Shown here piece by piece: positions 13,145 to 19,519 of a stretch of DNA of 20,864 bases; position 1 is the first letter of the stretch, and every line of letters starts with the position of its first letter. The stretch covers positions 1 through 20,864 of the IMG/VR virus record IMGVR_UViG_3300010370_000300. The stretch is one strand, 5' to 3'. Source of the DNA: a virus. The translations under genes and the position numbers were made by a program. The notes beneath the pieces are model-generated. The model did not search any database, was not told the origin of the DNA, and was given only the letters and a program-made list of their open reading frames with translations.

Positions 13145-13975
13145 ATGAAAGTAAAGCTATCGGAAATCAGACTCGACGGAGACACGCAGGCACGGCAGGA
13201 GCTGAGCACAGACACAGTGACTCTGTATGCCGAACAGATGAAGGAGGGAGCGGAGTTCCCCCCGGTGGTCGTTTACAACGACGGCTCGAGCATGTGGCTT
13301 GCAGACGGGTTCCACCGGTACTTCGCCTGCAAGAGCATCGGCGGGCTGGAGATCAACGCGCTGGTGAACAAGGGCACAGTGATTGACGCCCGCATCTATG
13401 CGTTCTCTGCGAACGGCGGTCGAGGTCTCTCGCTCACGCCGGCGGACATCCGGGCCAACATCATCAAGATGTTGACCATGGAAGAAACCAAGAACTGGAC
13501 TAACACTGAGATCGCCAAGCATGTCCGGTCCTCGAGCATGACCGTCGGCAGGATCAGGGCGTCGCTTGGGGAGGAGGCAAAAGCCCCTGTTCGGACGTTC
13601 ATCAAGAAGGACGGGACCGAAGGCAAGATCGATACATCAAAGAGGAAAGAGAGGCAGCCAAAGCAGCAGCCCAAGCCTCAAGAAGAGCCCAGCGCTGATC
13701 ACCTTGCGGACGAGCTGGCCGACACTGTCAACGATCTGTCTGCCGAGAACCAGCGCCTCAAGGATGCGATTGCGATTGGTCAGTGGGATGCCAGCGACAT
13801 CGAGAAGATCGATGTTCAGGAGACGATTGCAGAGCTGCGCGAGAAGATTCGATTGCTCGAGATCGACAACGCAGCGCTGCGAGATTCTCGAGACATGTTC
13901 CAGAACCGAAACGCCGAGCTGATGGCTACGGTGAAGTCTTTGCAGGCGAAGCTTAAAAAAACGGAGGCGCCATGA
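13145..13975 (+). CDS. ParB-like protein with helix-turn-helix and C-terminal coiled coil
   Basis: The ATG at 13145 has AGGAGG 4 bases upstream; an in-frame ATG at 13109 lies before that site and is rejected. Residues 1-90 form a ParB/Srx-type N-terminal domain (VKLSEIRLDGDTQAR, FPPVVVYNDG, WLADGFHRYFACKSIG; DGFHR is the GxRR-box equivalent). Residues about 115-140 look like a helix-turn-helix (NTEIAKHVRSSSMTVGRIRASL). A Lys/Gln/Pro-rich linker leads to a long coiled coil (about 195-275). Phage ParB-like proteins act in partition, regulation or as nucleases. It heads the second plus operon, so a regulatory role is plausible. Confidence 0.8.
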   Translation: MKVKLSEIRLDGDTQARQELSTDTVTLYAEQMKEGAEFPPVVVYNDGSSMWLADGFHRYFACKSIGGLEINALVNKGTVIDARIYAFSANGGRGLSLTPADIRANIIKMLTMEETKNWTNTEIAKHVRSSSMTVGRIRASLGEEAKAPVRTFIKKDGTEGKIDTSKRKERQPKQQPKPQEEPSADHLADELADTVNDLSAENQRLKDAIAIGQWDASDIEKIDVQETIAELREKIRLLEIDNAALRDSRDMFQNRNAELMATVKSLQAKLKKTEAP

Positions 13976-14232
13976 AGAACAAATCATGGACTGTGTGTGG
14001 AGTCAGGATTAGCAAACCCGGAGACACTTCTGATCGTGCTGGGGCGTGGGTTCTGTTTGAGCGGACGTTTTTTGATCACGAAAACGCTCGATTGGCTTAT
14101 GAATACGGGCGCCTCAAGTTCGATGGAAGTCCGTTGTGGTACTGGTCAATGACAGAGGTGCCGAGCGATGACATCGACCCCATGAAAGAAATAGATGCGC
14201 TCGTCAAAGAGTTTTCTGAGGATCAACGATAG
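13972..14232 (+). CDS. Unrecognised small protein, 86 aa
   Basis: The ATG overlaps the ParB-like stop (ATGA). The sequence (WTVCGVRISKPGDTSDRAGAWVLFERTFFDHENARLAYEYGRLKFDGSPLWYWSMTEV) is aromatic-rich and probably beta-alpha-beta, ending in an acidic helix. No family recognised. It is separated from the helicase gene by 50 bases containing a 6-bp GC hairpin. Confidence 0.65.
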   Translation: MKNKSWTVCGVRISKPGDTSDRAGAWVLFERTFFDHENARLAYEYGRLKFDGSPLWYWSMTEVPSDDIDPMKEIDALVKEFSEDQR

Positions 14233-14251
14233 GGCGACAGCCCGAGCCCAA

Positions 14252-14268
14252 GCCGGGGGGTTCCCGGC
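14252..14268 (+). promoter_or_regulatory. GC hairpin before the helicase gene
   Basis: GCCGGG (14252-14257) and CCCGGC (14263-14268) form a 6-bp stem with a 5-base loop and no T-run. It ends 14 bases before the helicase ATG, just 5' of the GGAG site (14274-14277). It could mark an mRNA processing point or tune translation; it is not a standard terminator. Confidence 0.4.
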
Positions 14269-14282
14269 GTCATGGAGCAATC

Positions 14283-15761
14283 ATGGAACTTCAACTGCGC
14301 GAGCATCAGACGCAGGTTATTGAGGCACTGAGAGAGGGGTTCAGGCAAGGCCATAGAACCCAGCTTCTGTACGCACCGACAGGCTTCGGAAAGACCGAGG
14401 TGGCCATCGCACTGATGTCCGCGGTCCGAGAGAAGTACAAGAGGGCGGCAATGGTTCTCGACAGGCTGGTGCTGGTGGATCAGACCAGCATGCGACTCTC
14501 GAAGTACAAGCTGCCTCATGGCGTGTACCAGTCGGGCCATTGGAAGTACGACACGGGCGAGCGGCTGCAAGTGTGCAGTGCCCAGACCCTCGAGCGCAGG
14601 AGCGACTTCCCGAAGGTCGATCTCCTGATCGTCGATGAGTGCCATGTCGCCCGCAAGCAGACGACAGAGTTCATCAAGGCCAACCCTGATGTGAAGGTTG
14701 TGGGATTGACCGCAACCCCGTTCACAAAGGGCCTGGGAGAAATCTACAAGCATGTGGTGTGCGGCGCCACAAACGAGTGGCTTGTCGAGCGCAAGTGGCT
14801 CACGCCACTGAAGGTGTACATCGCAAAAGAGATCGACATGACCGGCGCGAAGAAGGTCGCCGGGGAGTGGGCTCAGGATGTGGTGACAGAGCGCGGCATG
14901 AAGCTCACAGGGGACATTGTCGAGGAGTGGGTCAAGAAGACTCACGAGATCTTCGGCAAGCCAGAGAAGACGATTGTGTTCTGTGCTGGCGTCGCTCACG
15001 GCGCTGATCTGGTCGAGCAGTTCGCAAGGAAGGGATACAACTTCGTCTCGATCAGCTACAGGGATAACGATGAGTTCAAGCGCGAGGCCATCGAGGATTT
15101 TGCCAAGCCAGACACGCAGATTCACGGCCTGATTGCGACGGACATCCTGACTCGAGGATTCGACGTTCCTGACGTCAAGATCGGGGTATCCGCCCGTCCA
15201 TTCAGCAAAAGCCTGTCGTCCCATGTCCAGCAGATGGGCCGGGTCATGCGTCCGCATCACTCGAAAGACTTCGCGGTCTGGCTCGATCACTCGGGGAACT
15301 ACCTCCGGTTTCAGGATGACTGGGATGCCCTGTTTTCGGATGGCGTGCAGGAGCTGGACCAGAAGGTTGAGAAGCCAAAGAAGGAAGTGTCCGAGGACAA
15401 GAAGGAGGCGTCCAAGTGCCCGAAGTGCGGCCACCTCTGGCCCAAGAACGCGGACAGTTGCCCTGCCTGTGGCCATGTCAGGATGAGAAAGAGCCAGATC
15501 GAGTCGGTGGCAGGCGAAATGCACGAGCTGGGAACCGCGGGAAAGAAGGAGAACAATCAGGCCTTTTACTCTGAGCTGCTCTTCTATGCTCACAGCCGCG
15601 GGTACAACCCGAACTGGGCGAAGCACAAGTATCGGGAGAGGTTCGGTTCCTGGCCGCGCAATCTCTCAGATGCATCGATTCCAACAACACCAAAGACTCA
15701 GGCGTGGATCAAGAGCAGGAACATTGCCTGGGCTAAATCGAGACAGAGGGTGGGAGCATGA
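14283..15761 (+). CDS. DEAD/DEAH-box (superfamily 2) helicase with zinc ribbon
   Basis: The 492-residue protein has the SF2 helicase motifs in order: REHQ Q-like motif (6-9), Walker A APTGFGKT (31-38), DECH (118-121), TATPF (143-147), IATDILTRGFD (284-294) and QQMGRVMRPH (316-325). A linker rich in Lys/Glu leads to a zinc ribbon with Cys379, Cys382, Cys393 and Cys396, then a C-terminal domain with KYRERFGSWP, which I know from phage helicases of this type. It likely unwinds DNA for replication together with the Toprim protein encoded next, with which it overlaps by ATGA. GGAG precedes the ATG. Confidence 0.9.
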   Translation: MELQLREHQTQVIEALREGFRQGHRTQLLYAPTGFGKTEVAIALMSAVREKYKRAAMVLDRLVLVDQTSMRLSKYKLPHGVYQSGHWKYDTGERLQVCSAQTLERRSDFPKVDLLIVDECHVARKQTTEFIKANPDVKVVGLTATPFTKGLGEIYKHVVCGATNEWLVERKWLTPLKVYIAKEIDMTGAKKVAGEWAQDVVTERGMKLTGDIVEEWVKKTHEIFGKPEKTIVFCAGVAHGADLVEQFARKGYNFVSISYRDNDEFKREAIEDFAKPDTQIHGLIATDILTRGFDVPDVKIGVSARPFSKSLSSHVQQMGRVMRPHHSKDFAVWLDHSGNYLRFQDDWDALFSDGVQELDQKVEKPKKEVSEDKKEASKCPKCGHLWPKNADSCPACGHVRMRKSQIESVAGEMHELGTAGKKENNQAFYSELLFYAHSRGYNPNWAKHKYRERFGSWPRNLSDASIPTTPKTQAWIKSRNIAWAKSRQRVGA

Positions 15762-16573
15762 GGTTCGAGGATTTTGCAAGGCTGCATGGGCTGCGGATTA
15801 ACTCGGTGATCGCAGGCAAGTGGATCGCAGTCCCTACGGATGACCACCCTCGAAAGAGGAATGGCCGATACAAGTGGCTAGGTGACATTGGATGGGTCCA
15901 GAACTGGGCGACCATGACGGCCCCCGAGATGTGGCGCAGCGAGCGCGATGACGTCCAGGCCATGAACGTCCGTCGAATCGTTCAGGACGCCGACAGGGAG
16001 CGTCAGGAGGCCGCCAATCAGGCAGCGAAGAAGGCTGGGTGGATACTGCATCAATGCAAGTCCGGGCAGCACCCGTATCTCGAGCGCAAGGGGTTCCCAG
16101 ATGAGCACGGGAACGTCTGGAACGGACTGCTAGTGATCCCTATGTCTATCGACTCGAGGCTCGTCGGAGCCCAGCTCATCGGTAACGAAGGGGGCAAGAA
16201 GTTCCTGCAAGGACAGATTACGAAGGGGGCAACCTTCGTCATCGACGCCAGGGGCATCAACATTCTGTGCGAAGGCTATGCAACGGCGCTGTCCGTCCGA
16301 GCAGTGATGAAGGCCATGAAGGTCCGGTACACCATCCACGTTTGCTTCAGCGCAGGAAATCTGAAGAACGTAGCGCAGAGCGTCCGGGGAATCGTGATCG
16401 CTGACAACGATCCGAATGGCACCGGGGAACGAGCTGCTCGTGAAACCGGCCAGCCTTATTGGCTCTCGGAGACAGTCGGCGAAGACTTCAATGACTACCA
16501 TCTCCGAGTGGGCCTTTTCAAATCGATGGCTTCGTTGAAGCCCATTGTTTTCTCATCAGCCGCAAAAACTTAG
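15758..16573 (+). CDS. Toprim-domain primase-like protein
   Basis: The 271-residue protein has an N-terminal segment typical of phage primases (DDHPRKRNGRYKWLGDIGWVQNW), a basic helical region, LLVIPM...LVGAQLIGNEGGKKFL, then a Toprim core: NILCEGYATALSV with Glu172 and VIADNDPNGTGERAA with Asp216 and Asp218, followed by GEDFNDYH. This matches the Toprim_3 type. No N-terminal zinc finger is present, so template recognition must differ from T7 or DnaG primases. It is coupled to the helicase upstream by ATGA. Its last 56 bases overlap the convergent sigma-like gene. Confidence 0.87.
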   Translation: MRFEDFARLHGLRINSVIAGKWIAVPTDDHPRKRNGRYKWLGDIGWVQNWATMTAPEMWRSERDDVQAMNVRRIVQDADRERQEAANQAAKKAGWILHQCKSGQHPYLERKGFPDEHGNVWNGLLVIPMSIDSRLVGAQLIGNEGGKKFLQGQITKGATFVIDARGINILCEGYATALSVRAVMKAMKVRYTIHVCFSAGNLKNVAQSVRGIVIADNDPNGTGERAARETGQPYWLSETVGEDFNDYHLRVGLFKSMASLKPIVFSSAAKT

Positions 16574-16814
16574 CCTCGATCTGGCGGACACGCTCCCGCG
16601 TGACTCCGCCAATCTTTGCGGCCTCGTCCAGGGTTGACCCCTTGATCCGCGCTGACAGCATGTCGAAGTATCTCTCCCTGCTCTCAGCGCTTACTTGATG
16701 CCCGTATAGCTTCGAGAACTGATCCCAGTCCGGGAAGTCCACCAGTTCAATCGGGTGCGTCGCGTCCCCTGTGGTAATGGGGACGCGGCCGTTATACAGC
16801 CGCAGGTTTGTCAT
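16518..16814 (-). CDS. Sigma factor region 4-like protein, 98 aa
   Basis: Residues 61-88 (TLDEAAKIGGVTRERVRQIEAKFLRLMR) match the region 4.2 helix-turn-helix of sigma70 factors (TLEE...[20 protein letters not shown]). The preceding 60 residues include an acidic FPDWDQF segment and no region 2. The frame is open upstream to 16898, but the ATG at 16814 overlaps the previous gene's stop as ATGA. A free-standing region 4 could bind the RNA polymerase beta flap or a -35 element. It is the last gene of the minus cluster. Confidence 0.75.
   Translation of the reverse strand: MTNLRLYNGRVPITTGDATHPIELVDFPDWDQFSKLYGHQVSAESRERYFDMLSARIKGSTLDEAAKIGGVTRERVRQIEAKFLRLMRKQWASTKPSI
16583..16610. terminator. 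Strong hairpin between the convergent operons (weak terminator candidate)
   Basis: GGCGGACACGC (16583-16593) pairs with GCGTG (16598-16602) and TCCGCC (16605-16610), giving an 11-bp stem with a TCCC loop and a 2-base bulge. It begins 10 bases after the Toprim stop, so it could define the 3' end of the plus transcript. No T-run follows, and the same bases encode the recognition helix of the sigma-like protein on the minus strand. Confidence 0.35.
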
Positions 16815-17002
16815 TCTTTCGTTTCCACAATTTTGTCGATTGTCTGGTTGAAGTAACGCCTCAATTCGCTTGGCGGCAGCCCGACGACCATCGCACATTC
16901 AATCAAGTGCGCGGTGAAAACGGGAATAAGCAATTCGCCCGGATAGTCCTGCGTCACCGAGTTTATTTTATTGCTGATTTTGGTCAGATTCTCTGGAATC
17001 AT
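16811..17002 (-). CDS. Unrecognised small protein, 63 aa
   Basis: The translation (MIPENLTKISNKINSVTQDYPGELLIPVFTAHLIECAMVVGLPPSELRRYFNQTIDKIVETKE) is helical with one moderately hydrophobic central helix. Its stop overlaps the sigma-like ATG. The GTGGAAAC just before the sigma-like start lies inside its last codons. No family recognised. Confidence 0.6.
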   Translation of the reverse strand: MIPENLTKISNKINSVTQDYPGELLIPVFTAHLIECAMVVGLPPSELRRYFNQTIDKIVETKE

Positions 17003-17135
17003 GATCGCGCTCCGTGTTGAGTGATTTGAAGAATGCCCATTTAGCCTTTACGTCCGCATTATCAGAGGGCGGCACCCATCCAAACCGGCGCCATGTCCGC
17101 TGTACGTCCGTCGTTTTGAAGTATGTCGAGATCAT
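16968..17135 (-). CDS. Unrecognised small protein, 55 aa
   Basis: Too short for most gene callers, but its ATG at 17135 overlaps the stop of the next gene upstream as ATGA, as elsewhere in this cluster. The product (MISTYFKTTDVQRTWRRFGW, then VPPSDNADVKAKWAFFKSLN and a polar tail) is basic and Trp-rich. It overlaps the following 63-aa gene by 35 bases in another frame; a shorter true product is possible. Confidence 0.5.
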   Translation of the reverse strand: MISTYFKTTDVQRTWRRFGWVPPSDNADVKAKWAFFKSLNTERDHDSRESDQNQQ

Positions 17136-17362
17136 GGTTCCTCCACGGGGACCGAGTCCAGGCTGATGAATGAGAGATAGGGGTGATCCGGGATGTCGTC
17201 CGCGTAGATCACAACTCGCGTCTGTGGATCGAGCTTCCGCAGATAGTCGATGACATCCTGCACCGTAGTGCCTCCGTCCTCCTCTGGCTCTGGCGTCCTA
17301 GGGTCCATTGGATGACCCATGCATGGCCCCCAGGTGATTTCGTCTCCGGGTCCGTAGTTCAT
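17132..17362 (-). CDS. Unrecognised small acidic protein, 76 aa
   Basis: The N-terminal 30 residues are Pro/Gly-rich; the core TTVQDVIDYLRKLDPQTRVVIYADD is a helix-strand unit seen in other small phage hypotheticals. The end (SLDSVPVEEP) is acidic. GAGGTGAGCA precedes the ATG on the minus strand, giving a clear ribosome binding site. Confidence 0.65.
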   Translation of the reverse strand: MNYGPGDEITWGPCMGHPMDPRTPEPEEDGGTTVQDVIDYLRKLDPQTRVVIYADDIPDHPYLSFISLDSVPVEEP

Positions 17363-17372
17363 TGCTCACCTC

Positions 17373-17528
17373 TCAGAAAAGAGCCGGCTCGAACTGCGCC
17401 GGCGGTCGTTTGATCACTTCAGACGCATCTAGCCATCGGGGGAAGGGCCAGCCCTCCACGATGACCAGAACGCGCCCTGGCGTCCGTCTGATCACGCGGC
17501 AGGGCATGCCGTGCGTCTGGTAGCTCAT
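17373..17528 (-). CDS. Unrecognised small protein, 51 aa
   Basis: The ATG at 17528 overlaps the stop of the 57-aa gene upstream (ATGA), and it ends 10 bases before the next start. The product (MSYQTHGMPCRVIRRTPGRV, then LVIVEGWPFPRWLDASEVIK) has two strand-like segments and a Pro-rich C-terminus. It fills what would otherwise be an unexplained gap. Confidence 0.55.
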   Translation of the reverse strand: MSYQTHGMPCRVIRRTPGRVLVIVEGWPFPRWLDASEVIKRPPAQFEPALF

Positions 17529-17698
17529 CGGTCATGCAGTCGCAGAACGTCCACCCGCAGGCGGATAGCCCCGACGATCAGATGGCCTTGAAGCCGCCCG
17601 AGTTCCTTCGGGTCCCTGGTCATGTCCGACAGTGTCATGCGCCCCATTTTCTCCATAATCTCGATCAGGGGCAGCAGGATGTGCTCGTGCTCTTTCAT
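17525..17698 (-). CDS. Unrecognised small protein, 57 aa
   Basis: The frame is open back to 17797, but the ATG at 17698 follows GAGGAAC by a normal distance and sits just after the upstream stop (17707), so it is preferred. The product is helical (MKEHEHILLPLIEIMEKMGRM, then LSDMTRDPKELGRLQGHL) with a basic C-terminus. No family recognised. Confidence 0.6.
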   Translation of the reverse strand: MKEHEHILLPLIEIMEKMGRMTLSDMTRDPKELGRLQGHLIVGAIRLRVDVLRLHDR

Positions 17699-17706
17699 GT
17701 CGTTCC

Positions 17707-18045
17707 TCAGTAGTTGAAAGACTCTGATGTTCTGAAAAGAATCCGCCGGCCTTTGCGACGGATCACCTTGACGTACCTCAAAACGCACCCGCAGCAATCG
17801 TATTCATGCCGGCAGTTGTTGCCTCCGGCCGTGTGAATGATCGCCCTCGATGCGTCGGTGTAGTCCATGCCTCGAGGCATGGTCGCCCATTGAAGATAGG
17901 TCGCCCCATGGTCGAGCCCATCTCCGTCCGACGTAATCCTGGGCGGCGTTACCCGCACGGGGCCGACGAAGCCCCATCTGTCATGTGACGCGAACCCGTC
18001 TCGGTATTTGAACGTCAGGCGTTCGTACAGATACATGGTGTGCAT
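17707..18045 (-). CDS. Unrecognised protein, 112 aa, with a Cys cluster
   Basis: The ORF is open to 18081, but ATG 18045 (MHTMYLYERLTFKYRDG) keeps it clear of the upstream 28-aa gene; ATG 18036 is an alternative. The body has aromatic-rich strand segments and ends with CRHEYDCCGCVLRYVKVIRRKGRR, a Cys/His cluster followed by a basic strand. A small metal-binding site is possible. Family unknown. Confidence 0.6.
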   Translation of the reverse strand: MHTMYLYERLTFKYRDGFASHDRWGFVGPVRVTPPRITSDGDGLDHGATYLQWATMPRGMDYTDASRAIIHTAGGNNCRHEYDCCGCVLRYVKVIRRKGRRILFRTSESFNY

Positions 18046-18052
18046 ATTGTTC

Positions 18053-18139
18053 TCACAGTGGGAAAAAAGGCCAGCCTGCAAGCAGGCATCCGAGAATCAG
18101 GCCCAGCAGGATGCAGATGAGCCATTCAAGTGCTTTCAT
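18053..18139 (-). CDS. Tiny hydrophobic membrane peptide, 28 aa
   Basis: The ATG overlaps the stop of the gene upstream (ATGA at 18139-18136), supporting translation. The product is MKALEWLICILLGLILGCLL then AGWPFFPL: a short charged start and a single membrane-spanning stretch, with ILGC resembling a lipoprotein box. Such peptides can disturb or tag the inner membrane, but no role can be assigned. Confidence 0.5.
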   Translation of the reverse strand: MKALEWLICILLGLILGCLLAGWPFFPL

Positions 18140-18366
18140 GCTGTCGGCGTCCGTTCGAGCAGCGAGATCGTCCGGTTATCGGTGACCTCCCACCCCTGCC
18201 TGCGCCAGCGTCCGTCCGTTTTGCTGGCGATTAGGCGTCCGTGCTCTCGAACCCGAGCGGCCAGCGTGCTGCCCGGGTAGTCGTTTAGATGCTGCGGCTG
18301 CACCGAGTAGACCGATGCGTCGCCGTTCGCCTCGACAAGCGCGAAAATTGAATCAGACAGAATCAC
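18136..18366 (-). CDS. Unrecognised small protein, 76 aa
   Basis: The frame is open to 18441, but GTG at 18366 has GAGGAG 7-8 bases upstream and gives the natural start ILSDSIFALVEANGDASVYSV. The rest contains LNDYPGSTLAARVREHGRLIAS and a W-rich strand. It overlaps the upstream gene by 14 bases. No family recognised. Confidence 0.6.
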   Translation of the reverse strand: MILSDSIFALVEANGDASVYSVQPQHLNDYPGSTLAARVREHGRLIASKTDGRWRRQGWEVTDNRTISLLERTPTA

Positions 18367-18601
18367 GTTGCAGCTCCTCGTTGGGTTCGGATTCGTATGC
18401 CGCATCGAGCGACGGGTAGATTGCCGCGATGGCCTCGTCATCGTCCCGGGTGATCAGGACCGTCCGTCCGTCCGTCATGACGACGATATCGGCCCAGTCG
18501 CCCACCCATTCCGAGAATTGCTCGAGGATCGCCCCGCCCCCAGGCACGCGCCACGCCCCGCAGGGCGCCAGCAGGGTTGATCCGTTCATCGCGTAGGTCA
18601 T
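18353..18601 (-). CDS. Unrecognised small protein, 82 aa
   Basis: ATG 18601 overlaps the upstream stop (ATGA); the longer frame from 18715 would run through that gene. The product (MTYAMNGSTLLAPCGAWRVP, then ILEQFSEWVGDWADIVVMTDGRTVLITRDDDEAIAAIYPSLDAAYE) is acidic and probably alpha/beta. TDGRT is encoded by a run of four ACGG units. Function unknown. Confidence 0.62.
   Translation of the reverse strand: MTYAMNGSTLLAPCGAWRVPGGGAILEQFSEWVGDWADIVVMTDGRTVLITRDDDEAIAAIYPSLDAAYESEPNEELQRDSV
18460..18476. repeat. Tetranucleotide tandem repeat (CCGT x4)
   Basis: Four consecutive CCGT units plus a partial copy, inside the 82-aa minus gene. The repeat length is not a multiple of three, so slippage would shift the reading frame. 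Four copies are few for active phase variation. Confidence 0.7.
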
Positions 18602-18795
18602 TGCTGCCCCCTGATCCATTCGGTCAGATCGCCCGCGGCCTCGAGGTAACAGCCGCGCCTGTACGTCCGCCCGGTAATGTCCGAGGCAACCTTCAGCATC
18701 CGGGTGGGCGTCCATTCGCGTCCGACTCGAATACCGCTCGCGTACAGCTTCAGGGCCTGACGCAGCACCATTGCCTGATAAATCAGTGGGTTCAT
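18598..18795 (-). CDS. Unrecognised small protein, 65 aa
   Basis: ATGA overlaps on both sides. The product (MNPLIYQAMVLRQALKLYAS, then GIRVGREWTPTRMLKVASDITGRTYRRGCYLEAA) is helical and basic in the middle; LKLYASGIRVGREWTPTRMLKVAS is a pattern I associate with small conserved proteobacterial phage proteins, without known function. Confidence 0.65.
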   Translation of the reverse strand: MNPLIYQAMVLRQALKLYASGIRVGREWTPTRMLKVASDITGRTYRRGCYLEAAGDLTEWIRGQQ

Positions 18796-19073
18796 TTCAT
18801 GCCTCCACGCGCCAGCTCGAGCGCCTCGCGCAGGATGGGCAGCTCTTGGTCTATCAGCACCAGTGCATTGCTGTGCGCCAAACTGGGCGATTCGTAGAAC
18901 CTAGTGAGCAGGCCGACGGCCCCCTCGAGTGCGGCCAGGATCGACGGGGCACGCCGGTTCCATCCGTCCATTGCGCGAGCGAGGCGTTCAAGTTCCTCGC
19001 GTGCGTCCGAGTCGCCGCGGGCGGCTGAGTCAATGAGAATGGGAAGCAGAGCCTCCCAAGGGACTGATATCAT
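18792..19073 (-). CDS. Unrecognised helical protein, 93 aa
   Basis: ATGA overlaps on both sides. Nearly the whole protein is predicted helical (LPILIDSAARGDSDAREELERLARAMD, APSILAALEGAVGLLTRFYES, LIDQELPILREALELARGG). It is leucine/alanine-rich without membrane segments. Function unknown. Confidence 0.68.
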   Translation of the reverse strand: MISVPWEALLPILIDSAARGDSDAREELERLARAMDGWNRRAPSILAALEGAVGLLTRFYESPSLAHSNALVLIDQELPILREALELARGGMK

Positions 19074-19198
19074 CGTTTGCGCTCCAGATGGGCGGCAGCA
19101 GCCGCACGGGTGGGGAAAACCCCCGACAGGGGGGTCTGATGCGGGCCGCGGACAACCAGCCAGCCGCCCAGCAATCGATTGAAGACAATGCGAGTCAT
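19070..19198 (-). CDS. Unrecognised small protein, 42 aa
   Basis: ATG at 19198, stop overlapping the next ATG (ATGA). The product (MTRIVFNRLLGGWLVVRGPH, then QTPLSGVFPTRAAAAAHLERKR) resembles a short strand-turn-strand followed by an Ala-rich helix; the 'F.T...A..HL' ending is common in tiny phage proteins. The frame is open upstream to 19480, but that part overlaps the 101-aa gene. Confidence 0.55.
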   Translation of the reverse strand: MTRIVFNRLLGGWLVVRGPHQTPLSGVFPTRAAAAAHLERKR

Positions 19199-19205
19199 GT
19201 TCAAC

Positions 19206-19511
19206 TCAATAGTTGCAGCAGCCGCAGCAGGGTGCGTCCTCGCACCGCCCGCGACGATTCCGGTACATCTCGACACCGCTCGACGTCCGATAGAAGTTCG
19301 ACACCGAGCGCTCGAGGGACTGGCGCAAATACCGACCGGCGGCCTGGGCGGCCTCGGGATCGGTGAATGCGTCCGGATCGATTGCCAGCGCGAAGCCTGA
19401 ATCGTCGGCCAGAGCGTACCGGCCGCGTCCGACGGATTCGATGCGGTCGCCCGGCTTGATGGGGGCGCCGGTGCGGGCACACTGGCCCGGGTAGCGTGCT
19501 GTGAATTTCAT
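19206..19511 (-). CDS. Conserved-type phage protein with C-terminal Cys cluster, 101 aa
   Basis: ATG 19511 has GAGGAAAATC before it. The N-terminus (MKFTARYPGQCARTGAPIKPGDRI) is a module seen in phage hypotheticals, where a C-x2-(C/T)G-x2-I-x2-GD segment suggests a small beta fold. The protein ends CEDAPCCGCCNY, with five cysteines in nine residues, a tail I have seen in related phage proteins. Metal binding is plausible; function unknown. Confidence 0.7.
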   Translation of the reverse strand: MKFTARYPGQCARTGAPIKPGDRIESVGRGRYALADDSGFALAIDPDAFTDPEAAQAAGRYLRQSLERSVSNFYRTSSGVEMYRNRRGRCEDAPCCGCCNY

Positions 19512-19519
19512 GATTTTCC

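Noticed and set aside
14223-15626. 467-aa open frame on the minus strand opposite the helicase
   Set aside because: It mirrors the codon bias of the helicase gene, which has all SF2 motifs; no independent motif is visible.
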